Shown in pieces: positions 36,112 to 44,742 of a DNA stretch of 53,936 nucleotides. Under the pieces are notes generated by a model. That model was given only the letters and a program-made list of their open reading frames with translations, was not told the DNA's origin and searched no databases. The DNA comes from Planctomycetota bacterium (GTDB lineage: Bacteria; Planctomycetota; UBA1135; UBA2386). Numbering within the stretch: position 1 is the stretch's first letter; every line of letters begins with the position of its first letter. The stretch spans positions 1 to 53,936 of the forward strand of contig JAEUHQ010000034.1 of the NCBI GenBank assembly GCA_016794565.1. Direction: 5' to 3'. The translations under genes and the position numbers were made by a program.

Positions 36112-36822
36112 TCAGCCCGGCATCGAACGTTCGAGCTCGCTGCCGAGCCGTGACGCATCCAGGTACATGAGCCATTCGAAGAGGCCCCAAAGCAGCGCGA
36201 TTCCGGCCAGGCCGGCGGCGACCAGCACGACCGGCGGCAGGCGGCCGACGCTCTGCGCCACCGACTCCTTGCGCTCCCAGTGCGGCGCGAGCGGCAACGC
36301 CTCGCGGCCCTCGGTGATCCGCCGCGACAGCGAGAACAGGATCTCGCGCAGGCGCTCGGCACCCGACGTGTCGATGTGCATGCCACGGAAGCCGAACGCG
36401 AGACAGGCGGCGTAGACCTCCATGATCGCGATCGTGTGCGGGTCGAGGCGACCGCCGCGGCCGAGCTGTTCGATGCGCCGGAAGAACTCTTCGCCCGCGT
36501 TGAACTCGCTGAAGATCTCCGCGGCGAGCGGACGGCGCAGCCATTCCTCGCGCATCGGCCACCGGCTCGCGAGCACGACCTCGTCGATCAGCGCGACGAG
36601 CGCGTACTTCGCCTGGTCGACGGTCTCCTTCGAATACCCGTGGTCGCGCCCGGCCGCATCGAGCGCGGAGAGCTGCTCCCGCGCGCGCGCGGACATCGTG
36701 TCGTAACGCTGCGCCTCACCGGCTTTCGCATCGCCGGGCCCGGACTGCAGTTCGACGACGAACGCGAACACGCCGGCGCACAGGTCGACGAGGTTCGCGG
36801 TCCGATCGGTGGAGCGGCTCAC
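36112..36822 (-). CDS. tssL: Type VI secretion inner-membrane protein TssL (DotU family)
   Basis: 236 residues from GTG 36822, overlapping the tssK stop as GTGA. The cytoplasmic helical hook domain of the DotU/TssL family is recognisable: LVDLCAGVFAFVVELQSG, then ALVALIDEVVLASRWPMREEW, then FFRRIEQLG, and the conserved YAACLAFGFRG helix. A single C-terminal TM helix (about 205-227; VVLVAAGLAGIALLWGLFEWL) anchors it in the inner membrane, with nearly no periplasmic tail and no peptidoglycan-binding OmpA extension. It forms the membrane complex with TssM and TssJ and contacts TssK below. The frame is also open upstream across tssK but without family content. Confidence 0.92.
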   Translation of the reverse strand: MSRSTDRTANLVDLCAGVFAFVVELQSGPGDAKAGEAQRYDTMSARAREQLSALDAAGRDHGYSKETVDQAKYALVALIDEVVLASRWPMREEWLRRPLAAEIFSEFNAGEEFFRRIEQLGRGGRLDPHTIAIMEVYAACLAFGFRGMHIDTSGAERLREILFSLSRRITEGREALPLAPHWERKESVAQSVGRLPPVVLVAAGLAGIALLWGLFEWLMYLDASRLGSELERSMPG

Positions 36823-38168
36823 GAGCCCACCTTCTTCACCGCGAGGCACTCGACCTGCACCTCGTCGAACTCCGTCGGGATCGACAGCGCGATCGTTCGT
36901 GCGTCGCGCACCGCCTCCCAGTGTTTGCCCTCGCGGGTGAGGGCGAAGTAATGGCAGCCCGGTCGCTGCGGGATCTCGGTCGGCGGCACCGGCACGTGCA
37001 CGAGCGGCACGCCGCGCACGTTGTAGGTGCGGATCGCGCCCATCTGGTCGGGCGAGGTGATCTTCACCTTGAACGGCGCCTCGCGGATGAACTTGTCGGG
37101 CGAGCTGTTGCCGGCGAGCGACAGGTAGAAGTCGGCGCGCTCGAACAGGCTCTCGTCCTGTACCTGGCCGACCCACTCGTCCGGACCCTTGCGCTGCAGC
37201 GGGATGCCGACACACGTCTCGGGCACGATGTTCTGCGGCAGATCGCGCAGCTGGCGGTCGAGTTCGGTGAACGTCGCAGTGAGGTTGCTGTGCTCGTACG
37301 GCGGCACCGACGTCGGCCGGCGGTCGGGCGAGAAGGTGCACAGCGCGCCGACCAGCGATGCGAGCGTCGCGTACGCCGCCTCGGGATGGACGAGCGGCGA
37401 ACGGCAGTGGTGCGCGACGAGCGGCAGGTGCGTGTTCACCGTGTGGCGCAGCCAGAAGCCCGCGGCGTCCGCGGCCGTGAACTGCACCGTGCCGCCGGCG
37501 CGCTGCCCCCGCTTGCCGGCGAGCTCTTCGCTCTTGCTGGACAACAGCTCCGCTGCACGTTTCAGGATCTTCACCAGCGCCGGCGACGCGCCGACGCACA
37601 AGCACGTCGGCACGAAGTCCTTGTCGAGCTGGTACGCGCTGCCGGTGCGAACGACGCGCGCGACCTCGAGCGACTGGTAGCCGTCGAGCGACTCACCCTC
37701 CCACAAGACACGCAGGTCGAGGTCGCCGATCGCGACCTCGCGCGTCGTGGCGCCGGCGAGCTCGTCCTGCATCTCCACCTTGCGGCGGCGGTAGCGGCCG
37801 ATCGCGCTCGCGTCCTCGGGCTTCGACAGCATCGAGCCGGGCCGGGCTTCGCGGACGGCGAGGTGCACGCCGAGCACGTTCGCGCGCGGATGGAACGCAT
37901 CGGCGAAGCGGCGGCGCACGGGGAGCGGGTCGTGAGCGGGCGCCCGGAAACAGACGCCGTCGCGGAAGACGCCGCCCGCCTGCAGCACGACGAACTCACC
38001 TTGCACGAGCGCGTCGGCATCGACCTCGAGCGACGTGAGCCCATAGCCGAACGGGGACAGCCCGTGCGCCCGCGAGTGCAGCTGGTGCAGCAGATGGCGT
38101 TCCCATGCCTGGAAATGCTGCGGCCCGAGGAACATGCCCTCTTCCCACAGGACGTGTTCGTGGCTCAC
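36819..38168 (-). CDS. tssK: Type VI secretion baseplate protein TssK
   Basis: 449 residues. The N-terminus VLWEEGMFLGPQHFQAWERH is the typical TssK start (the family's W-EGMFL-PQHFQ motif). The shell and helical regions follow, and the C-terminal domain contains IPLQRKG, FYLSLAG and VKITSPDQMGAIRTYNVRGVPL, the conserved head that docks onto TssL and TssM. TssK trimers join the baseplate to the membrane complex in the cytoplasm. The gene sits between tssJ (51-base gap) and tssL (4-base overlap). Other baseplate components (TssE, F, G) are not in the window. Confidence 0.94.
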   Translation of the reverse strand: MSHEHVLWEEGMFLGPQHFQAWERHLLHQLHSRAHGLSPFGYGLTSLEVDADALVQGEFVVLQAGGVFRDGVCFRAPAHDPLPVRRRFADAFHPRANVLGVHLAVREARPGSMLSKPEDASAIGRYRRRKVEMQDELAGATTREVAIGDLDLRVLWEGESLDGYQSLEVARVVRTGSAYQLDKDFVPTCLCVGASPALVKILKRAAELLSSKSEELAGKRGQRAGGTVQFTAADAAGFWLRHTVNTHLPLVAHHCRSPLVHPEAAYATLASLVGALCTFSPDRRPTSVPPYEHSNLTATFTELDRQLRDLPQNIVPETCVGIPLQRKGPDEWVGQVQDESLFERADFYLSLAGNSSPDKFIREAPFKVKITSPDQMGAIRTYNVRGVPLVHVPVPPTEIPQRPGCHYFALTREGKHWEAVRDARTIALSIPTEFDEVQVECLAVKKVGS

Positions 38169-38219
38169 GTCGTCCTCCGGGCGCGGGGCCGCGGGCGCGG
38201 CGTGGGCACGGCAGCGGGA

Positions 38220-38783
38220 TCAACCATCGCTGGACTTCGCACGGGACGCCTCCTTCTCCTTCTTCTTCGGCGTCGACTCGGCGAGGCGCCGGCCCACGAC
38301 CTCGAACGAAACGGTGCTGCCCTTCACCTCGAGCGGCAGCCGCCACACCTCGTCGGGGTCGTTGTCGCGGTGCGTCTGGAACGCAGCGACGAGGCCGACA
38401 TGCGTGACCTCCTTCGGGACGGTGATCTTCTTCACGATCGGGACGGCGGGCTTGCCGTCCGCGAGCGGCGGGATCTCGACCCGGAGCACGCTCGGCGCAT
38501 CCGGCTCGAGCTTCGCGGCGTCGGCCTCGAGGAAGGGGGGCAGACGCCCCTCGTCGATCACGCACGCCGGCAGGAAGTCGGCGCGTTTGTCCTTCGCCAG
38601 GAACGCATCCGTCTTCTTCAGGAAGAAGACGTAGACGCAAACGGTGCTCGCGGCGCCGTTCTGGCTCGGGTTCATGCCGGCGCCCGCTTCGGCGTTCACA
38701 CGCAGCTCGTACGTGGAGCAGGCGCCGAGCACGGTCGCGAGCAACAGGGACAACGATGCGCGAAGGGTTCCTCTGGCGGTCAT
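38220..38783 (-). CDS. tssJ: Type VI secretion outer-membrane lipoprotein TssJ
   Basis: 187 residues from ATG 38783, with GAGG upstream. The signal peptide LRASLSLLLATVLGAC ends in a good lipobox (LGAC). The mature part has the small beta-sandwich pattern of TssJ: YELRVNAEAGAGMNPSQNG (N at the conserved substrate-free loop), VCVYVFFLKKTDAF, then paired strands VLRVEIPPLADG and THVGLVAAFQ, where family members have the FIGVVAAYR-like strand. TssJ anchors the T6SS membrane complex to the outer membrane through its lipid and binds the TssM periplasmic domain. The C-terminal KKKEKEASRAK tail is an unusual basic extension. A long ORF in the same frame runs upstream through the FHA gene but is antisense-like there. 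Confidence 0.85.
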   Translation of the reverse strand: MTARGTLRASLSLLLATVLGACSTYELRVNAEAGAGMNPSQNGAASTVCVYVFFLKKTDAFLAKDKRADFLPACVIDEGRLPPFLEADAAKLEPDAPSVLRVEIPPLADGKPAVPIVKKITVPKEVTHVGLVAAFQTHRDNDPDEVWRLPLEVKGSTVSFEVVGRRLAESTPKKKEKEASRAKSSDG

Positions 38784-38905
38784 CACGTTCCTCGTGTCGA
38801 TTCGATCCCGGCGCCCAGAGCGTGGGAAACAAGCGGTGCCGACGCTCGGTGCGCGCGCGAAGGCGGGACGACGGAGAGCCTGTGGCATGGATTGTTCACA
38901 GGCTG

Positions 38906-41900
38906 TCAGTGGCCCGGCGCCCGGTCCTGCAGACTCTTCTGCAGCAGCCTGTCGAGTTCCAGTTCGAACTGCTTGCCTTCCGTCACTTCCTGGAAGACCT
39001 GGGTGTAGAGCTTCCACAACGTCGAGCCCGCGGCCGCGTTGACCAGCAGGCCGAACTTCGCTTCGCGCCCGGCGATGTCGACGAGCTTCTGCGGGTCGAG
39101 TCGTTCGCGCACGGCGCGGCGCACCTGCTGCGAGCCCTTCAACAGACCTTCGACGATGCCGATCAGGTCGTCGTAGAACTTCGCGAGGAAGGCGCCCGTC
39201 GGGTCGGTCGGGCCATCCGGCGACCACCCGAGCGCGAGTTGCCGCACCTCGGCGGCCGTACGCGCCCCGCCGCGGCCGGTGCCCGTGCTCGTCGCGCCGA
39301 CTTCGAGGTGCTTGCCGAGCGCGCGGCGCAGGTCGAGCGTCCGCTCGATCCACTGCGACGTCGTCTCCACGAACTTCGCGAGCCGGGCCGCGAACGCCTG
39401 CACGTCCTCCGGCGTCTTGAATTCGCCCGGGCCGACGAGCGTGCGCGACAGCTGCGACAGCGAACGGTGCGCGCTCGTGAAGAACTTCGCCTGCACGTCC
39501 GCCTGCTCGTCGCCACCCGCCGCGGCTCCGCCGCGCGTCGTACGCACGATCTCCTCGAGGCGCGCGTGCAGTTCGGCGTTGCCGACCGCCGCACGCGCCT
39601 CTTGCAGCACCTTGCGCAGCGCGTCCACGCGCTCCGTCGCAGGTCGATCCGACACGCGGGCGTACTCGGCGTACACCCGTTCGCGGAGGCGTTCGGTGCT
39701 GATCGTCTGCACCATCGACGTCGCCTCGAGATCGGGAGCGCCCGCGTGGAAGGTCAGACGGAACGGTCGGATCACGATCACCGTGCCGTCCTGCAGCGGC
39801 TGGGGCACATCCCCCGGCAACCGGATGCCGTCGACTTCGGTGCCGTTCGTGCTGTTGCGGTCGACGACGACGAAGCCGTCGGTCTGCCTCTCGATCAGCG
39901 CGTGCGCCGATGAGACCATCGGGTCGTTGAGACGCACGAGGTTCTCGACCTCGCGGCGCCCGATCGTGACCTGTTCGCGGTCGAACACGAACTCCTGGGG
40001 CGGCGCACCGTCGCCTTCGCGTTCGACGACGAGACGGAATCCCTTCGCCGGCGCGCCATCGACGCAACCGGCGCGCGTGCTGTCGAGATTCGGTTGCGAC
40101 AGCAGGTCACAGCGCAGCTGCTCGAGCACTTCGCGGCACACCGCAGCGACCGTGGTGTCGCGCTCGCCGGCAGCGAACAGGTCGACACGCACGCGCTGTT
40201 GCAGCGCTTCGAGGTCGGCAGCGACCTGCTTCAGCAGGAACGGCGACGACTCGGCGTGGCTGCTGCCGTAGCTGAATCCCGGCACGCGCAGGACGAGCTT
40301 GAACGCGACCTGCAGCAGCGCCTCGAAGATGCCCGGATCGAGCGCCGCCTCGCCGCCGGCGGCTGCGGCGCACGCGTCGCGCGCCGAACGCTCGTGCAGG
40401 ACGTTCGCCGCGTCGAAGCGCGCCCGCAGCTCCTTGCCGGACGTCATCTGGCGCAACCGCGCCGCGATCTGCCGTTCGTCGGCGGCAGCCGCGCCGTCGT
40501 CCGCGAGGCGCCGCAGGCACCTGGCCACCGCTTCGGCAACGTCCTCCATTCCCTGCTGGTCGTTCACGAGCAACGTGCGGAACAACAGCATGCCGAGACC
40601 GTGCAGATCGACCGGCGGACCGAAGCGCCGGTGGAACGTGGCCCGCACGTCGAGCTTCCTTCCGTTCCAACTGGCGCGCGGATCCGCTGCGTCGAGCTGC
40701 ACACCGGCGACGAAGCCGCGCGCACGGATCTCCTCGAGCTGCACCCACAACGTCGCGTCGTCCGCACCCCCGCTCGGCGCGAGGCCGACGACGTCACCCG
40801 GACGGAACTGCTTCAGGTTCGCGTTGCCCTGCGCTTCCGCCGCGAGGCGCACCTTGCCGTCGCCGGCGGGAGTCGCGCGGAACGCGACACTCATCGCGGA
40901 CGCCTGCGCATCCTGGCTCACCACGTCGGGCGCGACGAACGGCCGGTTCGGCAGGTCCTCGCGCATCTCGAGGCCGGGTTCGAGCAGGTTCGCCAGCGGC
41001 GAATCCGCCGCAGCACAGGCGCCGGCATCGACGGGCACGAAACGCAGCGGGCTGCCGAGATCGATGACATGCGTACGCGCGGTCCATCGCAACGGCGCGG
41101 CGCCCGGGATCGCGTCGAAGCTGGCCATCACGTTGGACGGAGCGATCGCGAAGTGAGGACGGTCGAGATCGACGTGAACGGCACGAACGCCGCGGCAGAC
41201 GTCGAGGAAGGCGTTCAGCTTCGCCAGCAGCACTTCGCGCGGGAAGCGGACGGGGTCGCCCGCGAACAACCACTGCCCCGGCCCGGCGAGCGCCGCGGCA
41301 CGTTCCTGTGCGAGCGCCTGGCGGCCGGTCGAAGCCATGCCGGCGATCACGTCGTCGATCGCGCCGCCACCGAGCAGTGTGCACAGTTCGTCGTAGTCGA
41401 AGTCCTGGAGTTCGAGTGCGATCGCGCGAAAGTCGTGGAACGACACGACGCGCAGGTGCTCTTCGGCCGGGACCGCAGTCGTCGCGGTCGCGGCCGGGTG
41501 GCACGTCGCGCGGTGCTCGCACGACAAGCACGGCAGCGCGGCGGTGGCGCGCGCCGCCGCCGCGTCGCCCGCGGGAGCATGCACGAGCCGGCCCCAGTCG
41601 CGGAACAGCTGGTTGCCGACCCGCACGGACACGCCGTCGCGCGGGCGCTCGGCGTTCGCGCCGGGCATCCGGTAGAAGACCTGCGACGGCTGCTGCGACG
41701 TGCCGCCGTTCAGGTAGCGCCACGTGTCCTCCGAGTACGGCAGGAGGCCGCACGCGGCCAGGCGTTCGTCGTCGCGGCAGACCGCGAGCACCAGGCCGGT
41801 TTCCGCGCAGACCGGGTGGAAGTAGCGATCGACCTTGCTGCAGTACGTGATCGGCGGCGCTTCGAGCAGGCCCGCCGGCACGGCGGCCCGCGCGATCACG

Positions 41901-42232
41901 TGCGGCGACGAAACGCCGTCGAGTCCGGCGGTCTCGCGCTGCCAGAGTTCGTCGACGTCGCAGTTCGTCAGCGGACGACCGTGCCCCTTCACCCGGCTCG
42001 CATAGGCGTCGCTCTGGACCTTGAGAGCGAACCGCCGCACCCGCTGCCCCGAGTCGGTCGCGATCTCCGCGAGCAGAACCCGCGCGAACCGGCCCTCGTG
42101 CAGCACGACGAACGACTGCCGCCGGTCGCCGTCCGCGTGCAACAATCGGATGCGCAGTCCCCCGTTCGTCGCGCCCAGAACGGGTTGCTGCGCCCCGGGA
42201 TCCATCCGTTCGCTGCTGTCGCGGCCGGGCAT
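38906..42232 (-). CDS. Kinase-like / FHA fusion protein of the T6SS operon
   Basis: About 1108 residues, probable first gene of the T6SS operon. The N-terminal half resembles a protein kinase: a beta3-like FALKVQ (Lys about 71), HVDLD at about 353-357, Asn about 367, DLG at 391-393, APD at about 434-436, and alphaF-like VDLHGLGMLL at about 541. Differences from canonical kinases: catalytic-loop Lys replaced by Asp, Asn 12 rather than 5 residues after the catalytic Asp, a Cys-rich insert (CLSCEHRATC, about 235-244) between lobes, and a beta-rich insert between APD and alphaF. An FHA domain follows (about 733-830; IGRRE, SSAHALIE, DRNSTNGT), then a helical C-terminus. In T6SS of P. aeruginosa PpkA phosphorylates and Fha1 reads phospho-threonine; here both may be joined. 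ATG 42232 was chosen; ATG 42205 is also possible. Confidence 0.75.
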   Translation of the reverse strand: MPGRDSSERMDPGAQQPVLGATNGGLRIRLLHADGDRRQSFVVLHEGRFARVLLAEIATDSGQRVRRFALKVQSDAYASRVKGHGRPLTNCDVDELWQRETAGLDGVSSPHVIARAAVPAGLLEAPPITYCSKVDRYFHPVCAETGLVLAVCRDDERLAACGLLPYSEDTWRYLNGGTSQQPSQVFYRMPGANAERPRDGVSVRVGNQLFRDWGRLVHAPAGDAAAARATAALPCLSCEHRATCHPAATATTAVPAEEHLRVVSFHDFRAIALELQDFDYDELCTLLGGGAIDDVIAGMASTGRQALAQERAAALAGPGQWLFAGDPVRFPREVLLAKLNAFLDVCRGVRAVHVDLDRPHFAIAPSNVMASFDAIPGAAPLRWTARTHVIDLGSPLRFVPVDAGACAAADSPLANLLEPGLEMREDLPNRPFVAPDVVSQDAQASAMSVAFRATPAGDGKVRLAAEAQGNANLKQFRPGDVVGLAPSGGADDATLWVQLEEIRARGFVAGVQLDAADPRASWNGRKLDVRATFHRRFGPPVDLHGLGMLLFRTLLVNDQQGMEDVAEAVARCLRRLADDGAAAADERQIAARLRQMTSGKELRARFDAANVLHERSARDACAAAAGGEAALDPGIFEALLQVAFKLVLRVPGFSYGSSHAESSPFLLKQVAADLEALQQRVRVDLFAAGERDTTVAAVCREVLEQLRCDLLSQPNLDSTRAGCVDGAPAKGFRLVVEREGDGAPPQEFVFDREQVTIGRREVENLVRLNDPMVSSAHALIERQTDGFVVVDRNSTNGTEVDGIRLPGDVPQPLQDGTVIVIRPFRLTFHAGAPDLEATSMVQTISTERLRERVYAEYARVSDRPATERVDALRKVLQEARAAVGNAELHARLEEIVRTTRGGAAAGGDEQADVQAKFFTSAHRSLSQLSRTLVGPGEFKTPEDVQAFAARLAKFVETTSQWIERTLDLRRALGKHLEVGATSTGTGRGGARTAAEVRQLALGWSPDGPTDPTGAFLAKFYDDLIGIVEGLLKGSQQVRRAVRERLDPQKLVDIAGREAKFGLLVNAAAGSTLWKLYTQVFQEVTEGKQFELELDRLLQKSLQDRAPGH

Positions 42233-42280
42233 TCTCGCATGAGACTTGTGGGCCGCGGGGATGTCAACGTCGCGGCAACC

Positions 42281-42301
42281 CCGCCGGCGATCCGCCGGCG
42301 G
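42281..42301. terminator. GC hairpin between protease-like gene and T6SS operon
   Basis: CCGCCGGCG-ATC-CGCCGGCGG is a perfect 9-base-pair stem with a 3-base loop in the 89-base gap between the two genes. It has no U-tract. It may mark the end of the upstream unit or lie in the leader of the T6SS operon; it is bidirectional by symmetry. Confidence 0.4.
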
Positions 42302-42321
42302 AACCGCTGCGATGCAGGCGC

Positions 42322-43287
42322 CTACTCTGCCGCCAGCAGCAGCAGCGACTGCGCCCGCCAGTCGAGCAACCAGGGGAAGCGCGCCAGCACATCGCGGCCG
42401 AGCAAGCCCTCCGATCCCCACGACCCGTGCACGACGAGGTGTTCCCACGTGCGGTTCCCCAGGGCGAGGCTCGCCACGGCGAACGGCCGATCCGGGCGCT
42501 CCTCGCCACCGACCCCGACTTCTCCTCCGCCGCGACGCTCGACTCGCACGTCGCGCATGCCGGCTGCCATCAGCGCGACCCGGAGTTCCTCCGCCTCGCG
42601 CCGGCGTGCATCCTCGGTCTCCGCGGTCGCGTCGGGGAGCCGCAGGCTCTCGACGAGGTGCATCGGCAGACGAGTCGAACTGCTCCCCGTGTCGAGCAGC
42701 AGCTCGACGTCCTGACGTTCGTCGATGCGCACGACGATCCATGGCCGGCCGTCGACGATGCGCAACGGGATCCGGGAGACGATCCGGTACCCGAAGCGCC
42801 CGACGTTCGCCTCGATGGAGTCGAACGACGTCACGAACACCCGCTGCGCCGGCCCATCGAACAACCACGCCGCTCGGGACAGCATGTCGGCGCCGAGGAT
42901 GCCGTCCGCTGGGAATCGCGGATCCGGGACGAACTCGGGCACCGAAACGGCCGGGAACGACACCTCGCCGAGGCGAAACGCCGGCACGACGGCGCTGCCT
43001 TGGCTCGTCAGGCGAGTGCCGGTCGAATCGACGATCTCCGTCCGGCGAGACTCCGAACAGGCGAAACCGAGGCGGTCTGCGGCGCGGGACGTGACGAACG
43101 ACAGCTGACTGCCGGTGTCGAGAACGAACCGCGACGTCCCGGCGGCACCGAGTCGCAGCTCCACCGTGCACAGGTCGTCGCCGGAGAGCGGCAGCGGGTG
43201 CTCGGGCGCACCGGCCCCGCAGGCGGCCACGAAGGCCACCGCGAGGCAGGGGACCCGTCGAACTGCAGAGTTCGCGGCGGCGATCAC
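42322..43287 (-). CDS. Lipoprotein with two retropepsin-like aspartic protease lobes
   Basis: 321 residues from GTG 43287, overlapping the upstream stop as GTGA. The signal peptide ends in a lipobox-type FVAAC (Cys about 23). Two DTG motifs occur: FVLDTGSQLSFV (about D57) and LLLDTGSSSTRL (about D199). Each is followed after about 70-100 residues by a Gly-Leu/Ile-Leu-Gly flap-type motif (GILGADML and GLLGRDVL). This matches two fused retropepsin-like lobes, as in a pepsin-type bilobal enzyme or in tandem bacterial aspartyl-protease-like proteins. It is predicted to be a membrane-anchored envelope protease with unknown substrate. Both catalytic Asp residues are present. A Glu/Arg-rich, Gly-rich insert (about 225-262) lies in lobe 2. 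It is co-oriented with the preceding secreted protein and likely co-translated. Confidence 0.82.
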   Translation of the reverse strand: MIAAANSAVRRVPCLAVAFVAACGAGAPEHPLPLSGDDLCTVELRLGAAGTSRFVLDTGSQLSFVTSRAADRLGFACSESRRTEIVDSTGTRLTSQGSAVVPAFRLGEVSFPAVSVPEFVPDPRFPADGILGADMLSRAAWLFDGPAQRVFVTSFDSIEANVGRFGYRIVSRIPLRIVDGRPWIVVRIDERQDVELLLDTGSSSTRLPMHLVESLRLPDATAETEDARRREAEELRVALMAAGMRDVRVERRGGGEVGVGGEERPDRPFAVASLALGNRTWEHLVVHGSWGSEGLLGRDVLARFPWLLDWRAQSLLLLAAE

Positions 43288-44333
43288 GGCTCGATGCGCG
43301 CCTTCATGAAGTTCCCGGTGACGATACCGGACGTCGCCAGGTCGAGCTGCACGGGCTGCCACGCCAGCGTCGCGCCGACCAGGGCCGGGTTGTTCGGGAC
43401 GGACACCGGGAGAGCACCCGTACCGTCGCTCGCCACGGGCAGCATCACGCTGACCTCCGGGTTGACGCGCAGCGCGCACCCGACACCGCCGACCGGAACC
43501 GGCGCTCCGAGCTCGAACCCGCCGCCGAGCAGCACGGTCGGATGGGTCGGCTCCATGCCCGCACACTGCACGGCGGTATTGGCACCGAGATTCCAGTCGA
43601 CGGCCGACGCGAGAGCCGCGGGCGACGCACCCGTCGATCCGACGCACGCCGGCGCCGACGCATCGACGACCAGTGTGTGTGCGAAGTCGGTGACGTTCGC
43701 CATGTCGAACTCGTCGGGCCCGATCGGCGCGAAGTACTCGTGCACGACGCCGAGGTGGTCCTTGAGCTGGACGCGCCAGGTCTCGACGAACTTGACCCTG
43801 TCCAGGCGCTGCTCACTCGGAGGGATGTCGAACGTGATGCTGCCGCTCGTGTCGCCGGCGGCCGCGAGCCCTGCGGGGTAATCGCAGAAGTGCAGCTCGT
43901 ACCCGGGCTCCGCGACGAACTTGTCGACCAGGACGACCACGCCGTTGTTCTGGATCGTGGCATTCGAGGGCACTTCGCCGGACCCGATGACGATGTTCCC
44001 CGAGCCGAGCGTGGTCGTGACTTCGCCCGACTTCAGCTTCCATCCGGAGGGCAGCTGCAGGATCACCGGGTCCTTCGCGTGGATGGTGATCGTCATGAAG
44101 TACTCGGAGGGATTGCCGGGCAGGGTGATCGTGCGGCCGTGCACCGTGAGGTTCTGCGCGGGCGTGCCGGGCGGAATCGTGGCCGTGACGAGGCTCTCCT
44201 CGACCTTCTTGTCCCACTTGATGGTGCCCTCGCCAGCGGCGGTCTTCACCTTGGCCTCGCCGCTGCAATAGGACGGCCCCATGCCCGCGACCGCGAGCAG
44301 GCTGCAGAGAAACTTCGTGTTCAGAACGTTCAT
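43284..44333 (-). CDS. Secreted protein of unknown function
   Basis: 349 residues from ATG 44333, with AGGAG seven bases upstream. The N-terminal signal (MNVLNTKFLCSLLAVAGMGPS) is followed by beta-rich sequence without a domain I recognise. The middle contains YELHFCDYPAGL and ITFDIPPSEQRLDRVKFV. The C-terminal 120 residues (from about VDWNLGANTAV) have CAGMEPTHP and end in PNNPALVGATLAWQPVQLDLATSG, a module I associate with secreted proteins of marine planctomycetes; this is recollection rather than proof. It may be a surface or matrix protein. It overlaps the protease-like lipoprotein by 4 bases and is preceded by an 88-base gap from the small hypothetical gene. Confidence 0.65.
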   Translation of the reverse strand: MNVLNTKFLCSLLAVAGMGPSYCSGEAKVKTAAGEGTIKWDKKVEESLVTATIPPGTPAQNLTVHGRTITLPGNPSEYFMTITIHAKDPVILQLPSGWKLKSGEVTTTLGSGNIVIGSGEVPSNATIQNNGVVVLVDKFVAEPGYELHFCDYPAGLAAAGDTSGSITFDIPPSEQRLDRVKFVETWRVQLKDHLGVVHEYFAPIGPDEFDMANVTDFAHTLVVDASAPACVGSTGASPAALASAVDWNLGANTAVQCAGMEPTHPTVLLGGGFELGAPVPVGGVGCALRVNPEVSVMLPVASDGTGALPVSVPNNPALVGATLAWQPVQLDLATSGIVTGNFMKARIEP

Positions 44334-44421
44334 GACAGACTCCTGTTGTTCGATTGGAAGAGACGGACGGAAAGGAACGGAGAAACAGCCGGCATTGCGC
44401 GACCGATCGAGGCGCGCGCAA

Positions 44422-44742
44422 TCAGAGGATGGTGACCTTCGGACACTCCGTGAAGCTGACGACGGTGACGATGAAGACCGTGCCGCCATAGGTGAAGACG
44501 CCGGAGTTGTAGAGCCCCATGCTCTCGAGCAGCTCGCGCACGACCTCCTCCTGGTCCTCCGGCAATGGCGTGCAGTTCTCCATCACCCACTTGAGGAGAG
44601 GGCAGTCGAGCGGGTCACCGTCGCCCGAACCGATGCCGACGTCGTGCATCGGACTCGGCGTGACAGGCAATGACGTGACAGGCTGGGCGACAGATGTCAG
44701 GGCATACAGAACCGTGGACAGAGCGGTGGCTAGGTATGGCAT
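44422..44742 (-). CDS. Small secreted hypothetical protein
   Basis: 106 residues. The N-terminus MPYLATALSTVLYALTSVAQ looks like a signal peptide with the same Ala-Gln type of end seen in other exported proteins of this window. The remainder is acidic, with Cys in DCPLLKWVMENCTPLP, a helix QEEVVRELLESMGLY and a final hydrophobic YGGTVFIVTVVSF strand. No family is recognised and no Shine-Dalgarno is seen at the ATG. Support comes from the signal-like N-terminus and lack of a better ORF in this stretch. It is co-oriented with the following secreted protein. The 178 bases between this gene and the next upstream gene hold nothing I can identify. Confidence 0.5.
   Translation of the reverse strand: MPYLATALSTVLYALTSVAQPVTSLPVTPSPMHDVGIGSGDGDPLDCPLLKWVMENCTPLPEDQEEVVRELLESMGLYNSGVFTYGGTVFIVTVVSFTECPKVTIL

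Noticed and set aside
31100..42232. Phage-tail or contractile injection system rather than T6SS
   Set aside because: TssJ/K/L/M and TagF are specific to T6SS; no tail tube, tape measure or baseplate spike genes are present.
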